In this document: positions 32,307-40,756 of the stretch, in pieces
Layout of the letters: each line of letters opens with the position of its first letter
Position numbering within the stretch: the stretch's first letter is position 1
Origin: CAZXWK01 sp964644675
GTDB taxonomy: Bacteria > Actinomycetota > Coriobacteriia > Anaerosomatales > JAAXUF01
Assembly (NCBI GenBank): GCA_964644675.1
Contig: CAZXWK010000001.1
Coordinates: 1-64,000, forward strand
DNA: 64,000 nucleotides
Reading direction: 5' to 3'
Made by a program: the position numbers and the translations under genes
Notes under the pieces: generated by a model
Databases searched by the model: none
Told to the model about the DNA's origin: nothing
The model's input: the letters and a program-made list of their open reading frames with translations, nothing else

Positions 32307-33397
32307 GCAAGGCTGTCGTCACCGCGGGAGCGCGAAAGGTTCCCGAAACCGATTCGGGGTACGCGAACGCGAGACTGCGCGGCATGCGGTCGCGGTTCCT
32401 GCCGTCCGAGTTCTACTCGCGGCTGATCGACGCGGCTGACGTCAACCAGGTGGTCAAAGACCTGATGGACACCGAGTACGCGCCGGACCTTGAATCCGAG
32501 ATCGTGCACGGCCGCACCGCGGCCGTCGTCGATCTCGCGCTCAAGGACAACATGGTCAGGACGTACAAGAAGGTCCTCTCGTTCCTGGACCCCAAAGCAC
32601 AGAAGCTTCTGTCCACCCTCTTGGGACGATGGGACGTCTTCAACATCAAGACGGTCCTGAGAGGCGCGCACAACCACGTCGGGATAGACGAGGTCAAGGA
32701 GAGCTTCTTCCCTGCCGGCTACATGTCGGAGGAAGAGCTCGAGGCGCTCGGCAAGCTCGACGACGTGCGCGCCGTGATCGACACGATGGCGGTGTGGGGG
32801 CTCGTATACGCCGCCCCGCTCAGGCGGGCCTATCCGGAGTACGCGCGTGACAACGATCTCGCGCCGCTCGAGCTCGCGCTCGACCGCCAGTACGCCGAGT
32901 GGGCCGCTTCGCGGCTCGTGGGAGAGAACGCGGACGTCGCGATCGCGCGCAAGATCCTGGGGATGCAGATCGACACCTCGAACCTGGTGATGGTGTTCCG
33001 TCTGCTGAAGGCAGACGTCCAGGCGCCCAAGGCCGAGAAGTACTACCTCGACGGCGGCAAGGTCGTTCGCAAGGACCTCTTCATGGAGCTGACCAAGCTC
33101 TCGGACGTTGACGAGGTGCTCGACAGGCTCAAGCGCACGGCCTACGCCGAGACGCTCGACCAGGCGGCGCTGCGCTACCTCGAGACCGCATCGATACCGG
33201 TCTTCGAGCGGGCTCTCGAAGAGCAGCTCATGCGCAAGGCGCTGATGGCCGGAGTCAAGGACCCGCACGGTGTTGGCGTCGCGATCGCCTATCTGTACGG
33301 GAAGCAGAACGAGATCACGAACCTCCGGATCGTGGTCAAGGGCAAGGCCGTCGGGATGCCGGCGGACCGGGTGAGGGAGGAGCTGATCCTTGTATAA
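32303..33397 (+). CDS. V/A-type ATPase subunit C (d)
   Basis: Subunit C (364 aa), a V-ATPase AC39/d homologue: the funnel that joins the central stalk to the membrane ring. An all-helical protein in three similar bundles; recognisable parts are GYANARLRGMRSRFL near the start, LLGRWDVFNIKTVLRG in the middle and AYLYGKQNEITNLRIVVKGK at the end. The last 8 bases overlap subunit F. Confidence 0.92.
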   Translation: MSKAVVTAGARKVPETDSGYANARLRGMRSRFLPSEFYSRLIDAADVNQVVKDLMDTEYAPDLESEIVHGRTAAVVDLALKDNMVRTYKKVLSFLDPKAQKLLSTLLGRWDVFNIKTVLRGAHNHVGIDEVKESFFPAGYMSEEELEALGKLDDVRAVIDTMAVWGLVYAAPLRRAYPEYARDNDLAPLELALDRQYAEWAASRLVGENADVAIARKILGMQIDTSNLVMVFRLLKADVQAPKAEKYYLDGGKVVRKDLFMELTKLSDVDEVLDRLKRTAYAETLDQAALRYLETASIPVFERALEEQLMRKALMAGVKDPHGVGVAIAYLYGKQNEITNLRIVVKGKAVGMPADRVREELILV

Positions 33398-33722
33398 GCT
33401 CGTCGTGCTCACCGATCCGGACACTGCGGACGGCTTCCGCCTGGCCGGCGTCGACGTCGAGGTGGTGGAGTCTCCCGAGACTGCGCGCCGCTCGCTGACG
33501 TCGCTGCTCGACGATGACGAGACCGGCATCATCGCCGTCAACGAACGGCTGATGTCCGCCATCGACGAGCGTATCCAGAAGAAGATCGACTCCATCTACC
33601 GGCCGATCGTGGTCTCCCTGCCGATCAGGGAGAAGCTCGAGCTGGGCGAGGATCACCGCGCCTACCTCTCGAGGCTCATCAGGCGAGCGATCGGCTTTGA
33701 CATCACTCTGAGGCGGGGATGA
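33390..33722 (+). CDS. V/A-type ATPase central-stalk subunit F (TTG start)
   Basis: Subunit F (110 aa) is a Rossmann-like rotor protein bound to subunit D. MYKLVVLTDPDTADGFRLAGVDV and the middle GIIAVNERLM are typical, as is the positively charged end SRLIRRAIGFDI. TTG 33390 is supported by GGGAGGAG at 33375-33382 and overlaps the subunit C stop. The subunit A gene begins 1 base after the stop. Confidence 0.9.
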   Translation: MYKLVVLTDPDTADGFRLAGVDVEVVESPETARRSLTSLLDDDETGIIAVNERLMSAIDERIQKKIDSIYRPIVVSLPIREKLELGEDHRAYLSRLIRRAIGFDITLRRG

Positions 33723-33723
33723 C

Positions 33724-35484
33724 ATGATCGTCGGAACGATTGCGAAGATCACCGGCCCGGTCGCGGTCGCGGACGGCATGACCGGTGCCCGCATGTACGA
33801 CATCGTGCGTGTCGGCGAGCAGGGCCTCATGGGTGAGGTCATCCGGCTCGAGAACGACACCGCGACGATCCAGGTCTACGAGGACACCTCGGGCCTGAAG
33901 GTGGGAGAGGTCGTCGAGTCGACCGAGGGCGCGCTCATGGTCGAGCTCGGCCCCGGTCTGCTGACGTCGATCTACGACGGCGTCCAGCGCCCGCTGCCCG
34001 TGGTCGCCGCGCAGAGCGGCGACTACATCGAGCGCGGGACCGTTGCCTCGGCTCTCGATCGCGAGAAGCTGTGGGCGTTCACTCCCGTGGTCGATGTCGG
34101 CGCCGAAGTCGGACCGGGCGACGTGCTCGGCACGATCCCTGAGGGCAAGACGATCCTGCACAAGGTCATGGTGCCGCCGCTGACGAAGCCGGGAAGGCTC
34201 GCGAGCATCGTGCCCGCGGGCGAGTACAACGTCGACAAGGTCATCGCGACCATGGAGGACGGCACGGAGATCCGGCTCAGCCAGCGCTGGCCGGTCCGGC
34301 AAGGCCGCCCCTACATGCACAAGATGGACCCGACCACGCCGTTCACCACCGGCATGCGGATCCTCGACACGTTCTTCCCGATCGCACTGGGCGGCAACGC
34401 GATCATCCCGGGCGGCTTCGGGACGGGCAAGACCGTCACGCAGCAGTCGCTCGCGAAGTGGGCCGACGTCGACATCATCGTCTACATCGGCTGCGGCGAG
34501 CGCGGCAACGAGATGACCGAGGTCCTCACCGAGTTCCCGCACCTCGACGACCCGCGCAACGACGCGCCGCTCATGGATCGCACGGTGCTCGTCGCCAACA
34601 CGTCCAACATGCCGGTCGCGGCGCGCGAGGCGTCCATCTACGTGGGCGCGACGCTTGCGGAGTTCTACCGCGACATGGGCTACAACGTGGCCATGATGGC
34701 CGACTCGACCTCTCGCTGGGGCGAGGCGCTCCGTGAGGTCTCCGGACGACTCGAGGAGATGCCGGGTGAAGAAGGATACCCGGCGTACCTCGCGACGCGT
34801 CTCGCCGCGTTCTACGAGCGCAGCGGTCGCGTCAAGCCGCTCGGCAGCGACGATGACGACCGTGTCGGCTCCGTCACGATGGTCGGCGCAGTCTCGCCGG
34901 CAGGCGGCGACATGTCCGAGCCGATGACGCAGAACTCCCTGCGCGTCACGGGCGCGTTCTGGGCCCTCGACACCTCGCTGGCACACCGTCGCCACTTCCC
35001 GGCGATCAGCTGGACCAAGAGCTACACCCTCTTCTTGGGCCAGGTGCGCGGCTGGTACGAGACGAACGTCGCGCCGGACTGGCAGGAGGCACGCGACCGG
35101 GCGATGTCGATTCTCCAGAAGGAGACCGAGCTGCAGGAGATCGTGCAGCTCGTCGGCCCGGACGCGCTTCCCGAGTCCGAGAAGCTCATCCTCGAAGTGG
35201 CGCGCATGCTCCGCGAGGACTTCCTGCAGCAGTTCGCGTTCGATGAGGTCGACGCGTACTGCCCGCCGGAGAAGCAGTACTGGATCTTGAAGACGATCCT
35301 CGCGTTCAACGACCACGCGACCAACGCCCTCAACCGCGGCGTGGCACTGCGCGAGATCCTCGACCTCCCCGTACGCGACGAGATCGCCGTCCTCAAGACG
35401 ACGCCGCACGAGGAGTCGCTCGAGAAGATGCACGAGATGAGTGGCAAGATCGCCGAGGACATCGCCGGAATCGAGGTGTACTAG
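33724..35484 (+). CDS. V/A-type ATPase catalytic subunit A
   Basis: Subunit A (586 aa) hydrolyses or makes ATP. Walker A is GGFGTGKTVTQQ (about residues 230-241, Lys236), with the catalytic GCGERGNEMTEVL and the SRWGEALREVSGRLEEMPGEEGYP region (in parts) following. The bulge domain typical of A subunits lies at about 115-190 (KVMVPPLTKPGRLASI). MIVGTIAKITGPVA is the usual start. Presence of full catalytic motifs argues for a working enzyme. Confidence 0.97.
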   Translation: MIVGTIAKITGPVAVADGMTGARMYDIVRVGEQGLMGEVIRLENDTATIQVYEDTSGLKVGEVVESTEGALMVELGPGLLTSIYDGVQRPLPVVAAQSGDYIERGTVASALDREKLWAFTPVVDVGAEVGPGDVLGTIPEGKTILHKVMVPPLTKPGRLASIVPAGEYNVDKVIATMEDGTEIRLSQRWPVRQGRPYMHKMDPTTPFTTGMRILDTFFPIALGGNAIIPGGFGTGKTVTQQSLAKWADVDIIVYIGCGERGNEMTEVLTEFPHLDDPRNDAPLMDRTVLVANTSNMPVAAREASIYVGATLAEFYRDMGYNVAMMADSTSRWGEALREVSGRLEEMPGEEGYPAYLATRLAAFYERSGRVKPLGSDDDDRVGSVTMVGAVSPAGGDMSEPMTQNSLRVTGAFWALDTSLAHRRHFPAISWTKSYTLFLGQVRGWYETNVAPDWQEARDRAMSILQKETELQEIVQLVGPDALPESEKLILEVARMLREDFLQQFAFDEVDAYCPPEKQYWILKTILAFNDHATNALNRGVALREILDLPVRDEIAVLKTTPHEESLEKMHEMSGKIAEDIAGIEVY

Positions 35485-35485
35485 A

Positions 35486-36988
35486 GTGCCGAACGAGACA
35501 ATGACACCGGCGGAGCCGACACGATCGCTGCTCTCGACCGACTATCGCACGCTCAGCTACATCACGGGCCCGCTCATCTTCGTCCAAGACGTCGAGGGTG
35601 CCGCGTACAACGAGATGGTCTCGATCCTGATGCCGGACGGTTCGCGCCGTTCGGGTCAGGTGCTCGAGGTATCGGGCACGACCGCCGTCATCCAGGTGTT
35701 TGAGGGCACGCAGGGCACCGACATCGCCAAGACTGAGGTCCGCTTCCTCGACGAGGTCGCGAAGATCGACGTCTCCGGCGAGCTGCTCGGCCGAGTGCTC
35801 AACGGCACCGGCAAGCCCATCGATGGCGGAGCCCCGATCATCCCCGAGATGCGACTCGACATCACCGGTGCGCCGATCAACCCGTACACCCGCGAGCAGC
35901 CGGCCGACTTCATCGAGACGGGCATCTCGGCGATCGACGGACTCAACACGCTCGTGCGTGGCCAGAAGCTCCCGATCTTCTCGGGATCCGGCCTGCCTGC
36001 CAACGAGCTCGCGGCGCAGATCATCCGCCAGGCGCGGGTCAAGTCGGGCGAGGAGTTCGCCATCGTCTTCGCGGCGATGGGCATCACGAACCGCGAGGCG
36101 GCCTACTTCCGTCAGCAGTTCGAGGACACGGGCGCTCTCGAGCGCGTCGTCTTCTTCCTCAACCTCGCTGACGACCCGACGGTCGAGCGTTTGCTCACCC
36201 CGAAGGCGGCGCTCACCGTCGCGGAGTACCTCGCGTTCGAGAAGGACCTGCAGGTCCTCGTGGTCCTCACGGACATGACGAACTACTGCGAAGCGCTGCG
36301 CGAGGTCTCGACCGCTCGCGAAGAGGTGCCGGGTCGCCGCGGCTTCCCGGGCTACATGTACACCGACCTCTCGACCATCTACGAGCGCGCCGGCCGCATC
36401 AAGGGCCGCAAGGGCTCGGTCACGCAGCTCCCGATCCTCTCGATGCCGGACGACGACATCACCCACCCGATCCCCGACCTCACGGGCTACATCACCGAGG
36501 GCCAGATCGTGCTTTCGCGCCAGCTCCACCGGCGTGCGGTCTTCCCGCCCATCGACGTGCTGCCGTGCCTCTCGCGCCTGATGAACCTGGGTATTGGCGA
36601 GGGCAAGACGCGTGAGGACCACCGCGCCGTCGCCAACCAGCTCTACGCCGCGTACGCGCAGGGCCGCGACCTCCGCAAGCTGGTCGCGATCGTCGGCGAG
36701 GAAGCGCTCTCCGACGTCGACCGCAGCTACCTGCGCTTCGCCGACCAGTTCGAAGAGCGCATCGTCGGACAGGGCGACGAAGGCCGCTCGATCGAAGAGA
36801 CGCTCGACATCGGTTGGGAGCTGCTCGGCGGACTGCCGATGGGCGAGCTCAAGCGAGTCCGCGACTTCGTCGAGAAGTACCACCCCGACTACCGTGCGTT
36901 CGCGGATGCCGAGAAGCCGGCAGAGGCTGCGCCGGCCGAGGAACCGGCCGAAGCCGACGAGCCGGCCGACGAGGCCGTGGAGAACTGA
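35486..36988 (+). CDS. V/A-type ATPase regulatory subunit B
   Basis: Subunit B (500 aa) alternates with A in the head and lacks a functional Walker A (FSGSGLPANELAAQI takes its place). The arginine-finger area reads YMYTDLSTIYERAGR. GTG 35486 with GAGGTG upstream gives MPNETMTPAEPTR; ATG 35501 is an alternative. The last 25 residues are an Ala/Glu/Pro tail not found in typical B subunits (about 460-470 aa). Subunit D starts 1 base after the stop. Confidence 0.95.
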   Translation: MPNETMTPAEPTRSLLSTDYRTLSYITGPLIFVQDVEGAAYNEMVSILMPDGSRRSGQVLEVSGTTAVIQVFEGTQGTDIAKTEVRFLDEVAKIDVSGELLGRVLNGTGKPIDGGAPIIPEMRLDITGAPINPYTREQPADFIETGISAIDGLNTLVRGQKLPIFSGSGLPANELAAQIIRQARVKSGEEFAIVFAAMGITNREAAYFRQQFEDTGALERVVFFLNLADDPTVERLLTPKAALTVAEYLAFEKDLQVLVVLTDMTNYCEALREVSTAREEVPGRRGFPGYMYTDLSTIYERAGRIKGRKGSVTQLPILSMPDDDITHPIPDLTGYITEGQIVLSRQLHRRAVFPPIDVLPCLSRLMNLGIGEGKTREDHRAVANQLYAAYAQGRDLRKLVAIVGEEALSDVDRSYLRFADQFEERIVGQGDEGRSIEETLDIGWELLGGLPMGELKRVRDFVEKYHPDYRAFADAEKPAEAAPAEEPAEADEPADEAVEN

Positions 36989-36989
36989 C

Positions 36990-37637
36990 ATGGAAGAAGT
37001 ACGCCCGACACGGTCCGAGTTGCTCGAGCGCAGGGCGCAGATCGCCCTCGCGCAGCAGGGCATGGACCTGCTCAAGCAGAAGCGTGACGCGCTCCTGATC
37101 GAGTTCATGGGCGTCATGGACGAGACGCTGCGCCTCTCGGACTCGCTGCAGAAGACGGTGCGCGAGGCACAGTACTCGCTCGTTGTCGCTCAGGCCGTCG
37201 ACGGTACGGTGGCCCTGCGCTCCGCCGGTCTCGCCACCAAGGGCGAGATCGTCGTGGACATGACCGGTACCAAGATCATGGGCGTGTCGGTCCCGGTCGT
37301 CACCAAGGGCGAGTCGCCGGTCAAGTCGTCGTTCACGCGAGGCTACTCGGTCACGGGCGTCTCATCGCGAGTCGACGAGACCGCCGAGAAGTTCGAGCAC
37401 ATCCTCGACGTCATCATCGAGTACGCCGACATCGAGACGCGGCTCAAGCGACTGGGCGAGGAGATCAACAAGACGAACCGCCGCGTCAACGCGCTCGAGC
37501 AGGTCACGGTTCCCGCGCTCAACGAGCAGGTCACCTATATCCGGCAGACGCTCGACGAGCGCGCCCGAGAGGACCTGTTCCGGCTGAAGAAGGTCAAGAA
37601 GAAGATCGAGAACAAGAAGCGGGCTGCGAGCGCGTAG
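36990..37637 (+). CDS. V/A-type ATPase central-shaft subunit D
   Basis: Subunit D (215 aa) is the rotating coiled-coil shaft. N-terminal helix RPTRSELLERRAQIALAQQGMDLLKQKRDAL in parts, and C-terminal helix KRLGEEINKTNRRVNALEQVTVPAL are the family hallmarks; the tail is Lys-rich. Last gene of the H-I-K-E-C-F-A-B-D set, followed by a bidirectional terminator. Confidence 0.95.
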   Translation: MEEVRPTRSELLERRAQIALAQQGMDLLKQKRDALLIEFMGVMDETLRLSDSLQKTVREAQYSLVVAQAVDGTVALRSAGLATKGEIVVDMTGTKIMGVSVPVVTKGESPVKSSFTRGYSVTGVSSRVDETAEKFEHILDVIIEYADIETRLKRLGEEINKTNRRVNALEQVTVPALNEQVTYIRQTLDERAREDLFRLKKVKKKIENKKRAASA

Positions 37638-37664
37638 ACGTCGACCGCTCAGAGGCACACGAAA

Positions 37665-37690
37665 GCGGCGCCGGGATTTCCCGGCGCCGC
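37665..37690. terminator. Bidirectional terminator between convergent genes
   Basis: GCGGCGCCGGG (37665-37675), loop ATTT, CCCGGCGCCGC (37680-37690), followed by TTGTGTTTCT on the + strand and preceded by CGAAA, which is TTTCG on the other strand. It serves the ATPase operon and the reverse-strand gene that ends at 37717. Confidence 0.8.
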
Positions 37691-37716
37691 TTGTGTTTCT
37701 GGTGAGGGAACGCCTG

Positions 37717-38094
37717 CTAGCCGACCGGCTCGTCCGAGAATGACTCGCGGTATGGGGTCTCGGCGACGATGATCGCCTGGACCTCCCGGAGGATCTCGAT
37801 GTTGTTGCGCGCATGCCGGCGCATCTGGCTACCGAGCGTGAGGATCTTGATGATGTCGCTCATGGTCAGCTTGCCGAAGTGAAGCCCGTCCCAGTCGTGC
37901 CTGGCGACGTAGGCCCACAGCTCGCCGAGAACCCACTCGAGCTCTTCGATCTCTTCGCCGTTCAGGTCGCTCCACGAGGGCCCAAGACCGTGGCGGATGA
38001 GCTGCACCGCCCGCTCGACGGCCTTGGCTCGCTTGATCTGGAACGCTCGGATTCCGAGGTCTTCGTCGCTGACGTCAGGATGTGGATCGTACAT
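37717..38094 (-). CDS. Hypothetical protein, unrecognised
   Basis: A 125-aa soluble, acidic, largely helical protein with no signal peptide, membrane segment or cysteine. Composition includes RAVQLIRHGLGPSWSDLNGEE, an aromatic patch ELWAYVARHDWDGLHFG and a final helix RRHARNNIEILREVQ. I do not recognise the family. The start ATG at 38094 is preferred (GGGGGTG 9 bases upstream); the frame could begin earlier, as far as 38169. It is transcribed towards the ATPase operon and away from the nitroreductase gene. Coding potential is supported by length and by lack of any competing + strand gene. Confidence 0.6.
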   Translation of the reverse strand: MYDPHPDVSDEDLGIRAFQIKRAKAVERAVQLIRHGLGPSWSDLNGEEIEELEWVLGELWAYVARHDWDGLHFGKLTMSDIIKILTLGSQMRRHARNNIEILREVQAIIVAETPYRESFSDEPVG

Positions 38095-38188
38095 GTCGTG
38101 AATCACCCCCTGCGCGTATGTTCGACGCGCCCGCGCGTCTCCCTGCGAAGCATGTGCCCCTTCTGGCACCGTGGGGCAGGGGTTCGGC

Positions 38189-38194
38189 TAGAAT
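38189..38194 (+). promoter_or_regulatory. Candidate -10 box of the nitroreductase gene
   Basis: TAGAAT in the 158-base divergent spacer, 58 bases before the start codon. No convincing -35. A perfect GACGCG-CCCG-CGCGTC inverted repeat lies at 38124-38139, midway between the divergent genes. Confidence 0.35.
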
Positions 38195-38252
38195 GTGACG
38201 GGCGGCGGACGACTCCGCTCGCATCCTGAATGCCCGTTTCGAAGGAGCCCCG

Positions 38253-38768
38253 ATGGAGTTCTCGGAAGTCATCGCCAAGCGTCGCAGCGTGCGGCACTTC
38301 AATGCGAAGCTCGACGTGTCTGACGAGGAGATCCGGGGCCTGCTCGAGGACGCCGTCGCCGCGCCCACAGCCGGCAACATCCAGCCGTGGCGCTTCACCG
38401 TGGTCCGCTCGCTCGATGCGCGCGAGCGCCTCGCGGGTGCGCTGGCGCAGCGGTGGGCGACCGCGGCGCCGGTCGTCATCGTGGTCTCGGTCGACCCGCG
38501 GCCGTGCGCCGCGCGCTACGGCGACCGCGGCGAGCGTCTCTACGCGATCCAGGACACCTCGGCGGCCGTTGAGAACATCCTGCTCTCGGCGGTCAACCGC
38601 GGACTCGCTTCGTGCTGGATCGGCGCGTTCGATGCCGACGCGGTGCGCGAGGCCATCGGGCTGCAGCCGCCGATCGAGCCCCTCGCGATCCTGCCCGTGG
38701 GCCACTCGGCGGAAAGCGCCGGCCGTCCGGCTCGGCGGCCCCTCGCCGAGGTCGCCAACTGGATCTAG
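38253..38768 (+). CDS. Nitroreductase-family flavoprotein
   Basis: A 171-aa FMN-dependent oxidoreductase of the nitroreductase superfamily. Start pattern FSEVIAKRRSVRHFNAKLDV places the FMN-phosphate-binding RRS/RR at residues 10-14; APTAGNIQPWRF and the DTSAAVENILLSAVNRGLASCWIGAF helix (in parts) are characteristic. The end ILPVGHSAE is the usual third FMN contact. Substrate cannot be predicted; family members reduce nitro compounds, quinones, enones or flavins. AAGGAG at 38242-38247. Confidence 0.88.
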   Translation: MEFSEVIAKRRSVRHFNAKLDVSDEEIRGLLEDAVAAPTAGNIQPWRFTVVRSLDARERLAGALAQRWATAAPVVIVVSVDPRPCAARYGDRGERLYAIQDTSAAVENILLSAVNRGLASCWIGAFDADAVREAIGLQPPIEPLAILPVGHSAESAGRPARRPLAEVANWI

Positions 38769-38782
38769 AGAGGGGCCGAGAC

Positions 38783-39466
38783 GTGCCCGGCCTGGGCTGC
38801 CAGTCGCTCCCCGAACTTCACGAGCACATCGGAGACTGCCACCGGTGCCCGCTGGGTGATACGCGCACGCGGCTGGTCTTCGGCGTCGGCGACCCGGACG
38901 CGCCGGTCATGCTGATCGGCGAGGCGCCCGGCAGGAACGAGGATCTCAAGGGCGAGCCGTTCGTGGGCGCCGCCGGCCAGCTGCTCAACGAGCTGCTTGC
39001 GCATGCGGGACTCGAGCGGAGCGACGTCTACATCGCCAACGTGCTCAAGTGCCGCCCGCCGAACAACCGCGACCCCGAGCCCATCGAGATCGAGACGTGC
39101 ACGCCGTTTCTGCGCGAGCAGATCCGGCTCATCTCGCCGCAGGTGCTGGTGACGCTCGGCAACTTCGCGACGAAGTTCGTGCTCAAGACCGAGACGGGTA
39201 TCACGCGGCTCCGTGGGACCGTCCAACAGGCCGGCCGCTTCACCGTCCTCCCGATCTTCCACCCGGCCGCGGCCATCTACGACCGCACCAAGCGCGACGA
39301 CCTCTTCGCCGACTTCGAGCTGCTCGGTCGTATCCTGGCGGAGTCCCGCAGCGAGTCGTCCGACGAAGCCGGGGTGGCATCGGTCGCCGGTGATGACGTC
39401 GAGGCCGTCGCTGGGCCGGCCGAGGCCGCCTCGGGTCCCACCGCCGAGCAACCCCACCTGTTCTGA
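38783..39466 (+). CDS. Type-4 (Fe-S) uracil-DNA glycosylase
   Basis: A 227-aa uracil-DNA glycosylase that excises uracil from DNA. Motif A is LIGEAPGRNED and motif B FHPAA. The four [4Fe-4S] ligands Cys19, Cys22 (CHRC), Cys90 (LKCRPPNNRDP) and Cys106 match the spacing of the Thermus family-4 enzyme. The C-terminal 25 residues are Ala/Glu-rich and non-conserved. GTG 38783 is chosen from the spacing to the GAGGGG ahead of it. An iron-sulfur UDG fits an anaerobe or thermophile lineage. Confidence 0.92.
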   Translation: MPGLGCQSLPELHEHIGDCHRCPLGDTRTRLVFGVGDPDAPVMLIGEAPGRNEDLKGEPFVGAAGQLLNELLAHAGLERSDVYIANVLKCRPPNNRDPEPIEIETCTPFLREQIRLISPQVLVTLGNFATKFVLKTETGITRLRGTVQQAGRFTVLPIFHPAAAIYDRTKRDDLFADFELLGRILAESRSESSDEAGVASVAGDDVEAVAGPAEAASGPTAEQPHLF

Positions 39467-39473
39467 GGCGATC

Positions 39474-39980
39474 GTGGACACGATGACACTCCACACCAGT
39501 TCCGAGGCTGCGACCGAGTCGTGCGGCGTCGCTTTGGCCTCGTTTCTCGAGCCGGACGACGTGCTGGTGCTCTCGGGCGACCTGGGGGCCGGAAAGACGC
39601 ACCTGAGCAAGGGGATCGGTGCGGGGCTCGGCGTGGCCGACGCGGTCACGAGTCCGACCTTCAACATCCTGCTGGCCCACGAGGGCCGGCTGCCGCTGTT
39701 CCACTTCGACCTGTACCGGCTCGAAGACGCCGACCAGCTCGAGGATATCGACTACTGGGGGACGCTCGAATCGGGTGGCGTCTCGGTGGTGGAGTGGGGC
39801 GATCGCTTCGACGAAGCGCTGCCGCCTGACGGGCTGCTCGTGCGCCTGCACATCACCGGTGACGACGACCGCGCGATCGAGGTGCGGCCTCTGGGTTCGC
39901 GCGGGACCGCGCTGGCGGACGCGTGGGGAGCGAGCTGCGCGGGACTGCCGGGCGTACGGGTGACGGGTGGAGAACGATGA
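39474..39980 (+). CDS. tsaE: tRNA t6A biosynthesis ATPase TsaE
   Basis: TsaE (168 aa) is the P-loop ATPase that resets the TsaB-TsaD complex during t6A37 synthesis. Walker A LSGDLGAGKTHLSKGI, SPTFNILLAH and FHFDLYRL, EWGDRF are family marks. GTG 39474 has GAGG 6 bases upstream; ATG 39483 is possible. The stop overlaps tsaB (ATGA). Confidence 0.95.
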   Translation: MDTMTLHTSSEAATESCGVALASFLEPDDVLVLSGDLGAGKTHLSKGIGAGLGVADAVTSPTFNILLAHEGRLPLFHFDLYRLEDADQLEDIDYWGTLESGGVSVVEWGDRFDEALPPDGLLVRLHITGDDDRAIEVRPLGSRGTALADAWGASCAGLPGVRVTGGER

Positions 39981-40756
39981 GTACGCTGCTGCTCGCCCTC
40001 GACACGGCGACGGATATCACCACCGTCGGCCTCGCATGGAAGCGCGACAAGGGACTCGAGATGTTCGCGGCTGCCGTGGTCGACGCGCCCCGCGCCGCGA
40101 TGTCGCGGGTGCTGCCCGCGGCGCACTCGCTCCTCTCGGCGAACGGGCTCGTCCCGGCAGACGTCGGCGAGGTCGTGGTGGGACGCGGTCCGGGCTCGTT
40201 CACGGGCGTGCGCATCGGCGTGGCAACGGCCAAAGGGCTCGCGCATGGGCTCGGTGTGCCGCTCCACGGCGTGGGAACGCTCGACGCGGTCGCGTGGGGG
40301 CTGACGGGCACCGAGGGCGTGGTGGGGGTTCTCGGCGACGCGATGCGGGGCGAAGTGTATCCGGCCCTGTTCCACGCGTCCGGCGGGTTGCTGACGCGCC
40401 TGACGCCCGATCGCGTCGAGAAGCCCGAGGCGGTCGCCGGGCAGTGGGCCGCGCTGGGGGAGCCGATGCTGCTCGTCGGCAACGGGCTGCGCAAGTACGC
40501 GCCGGTGTTCCGCGAGGCGCTGGGCGCTTCGGCGACGTTCGCGCCCGAAGAGCAGTGGCCGCCGTACGCGCGAGGGCTGTTCTTCGCGTACGCGGCGGCG
40601 TGGCGCGACGGCGAGCTGGGGAGCGGCGATCCGGGGGCGGTGCTGCCGGTCTACACGCGGCTCTCCGACGCCGAGGAAGCGGAGGCGGCCCGTCGCGGCG
40701 AGTCTCCCGACGCATCGACACCCGCGAGCGGCGTGGCCGGCGGTGAGCGCCCGTGA
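39977..40756 (+). CDS. tsaB: tRNA t6A biosynthesis protein TsaB
   Basis: TsaB (259 aa) is the inactive ASKHA-fold partner that holds TsaD. LLLALDTATDITTVGLAW, GRGPGSFTGVRIGVATAKGLAHG (in two parts) and GVLGDAMRGEVYPALF are typical. The gene ends in a GTGA overlap with the rimI-tsaD fusion, so tsaE, tsaB and the fusion form one coupled unit. Confidence 0.95.
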   Translation: MSTLLLALDTATDITTVGLAWKRDKGLEMFAAAVVDAPRAAMSRVLPAAHSLLSANGLVPADVGEVVVGRGPGSFTGVRIGVATAKGLAHGLGVPLHGVGTLDAVAWGLTGTEGVVGVLGDAMRGEVYPALFHASGGLLTRLTPDRVEKPEAVAGQWAALGEPMLLVGNGLRKYAPVFREALGASATFAPEEQWPPYARGLFFAYAAAWRDGELGSGDPGAVLPVYTRLSDAEEAEAARRGESPDASTPASGVAGGERP

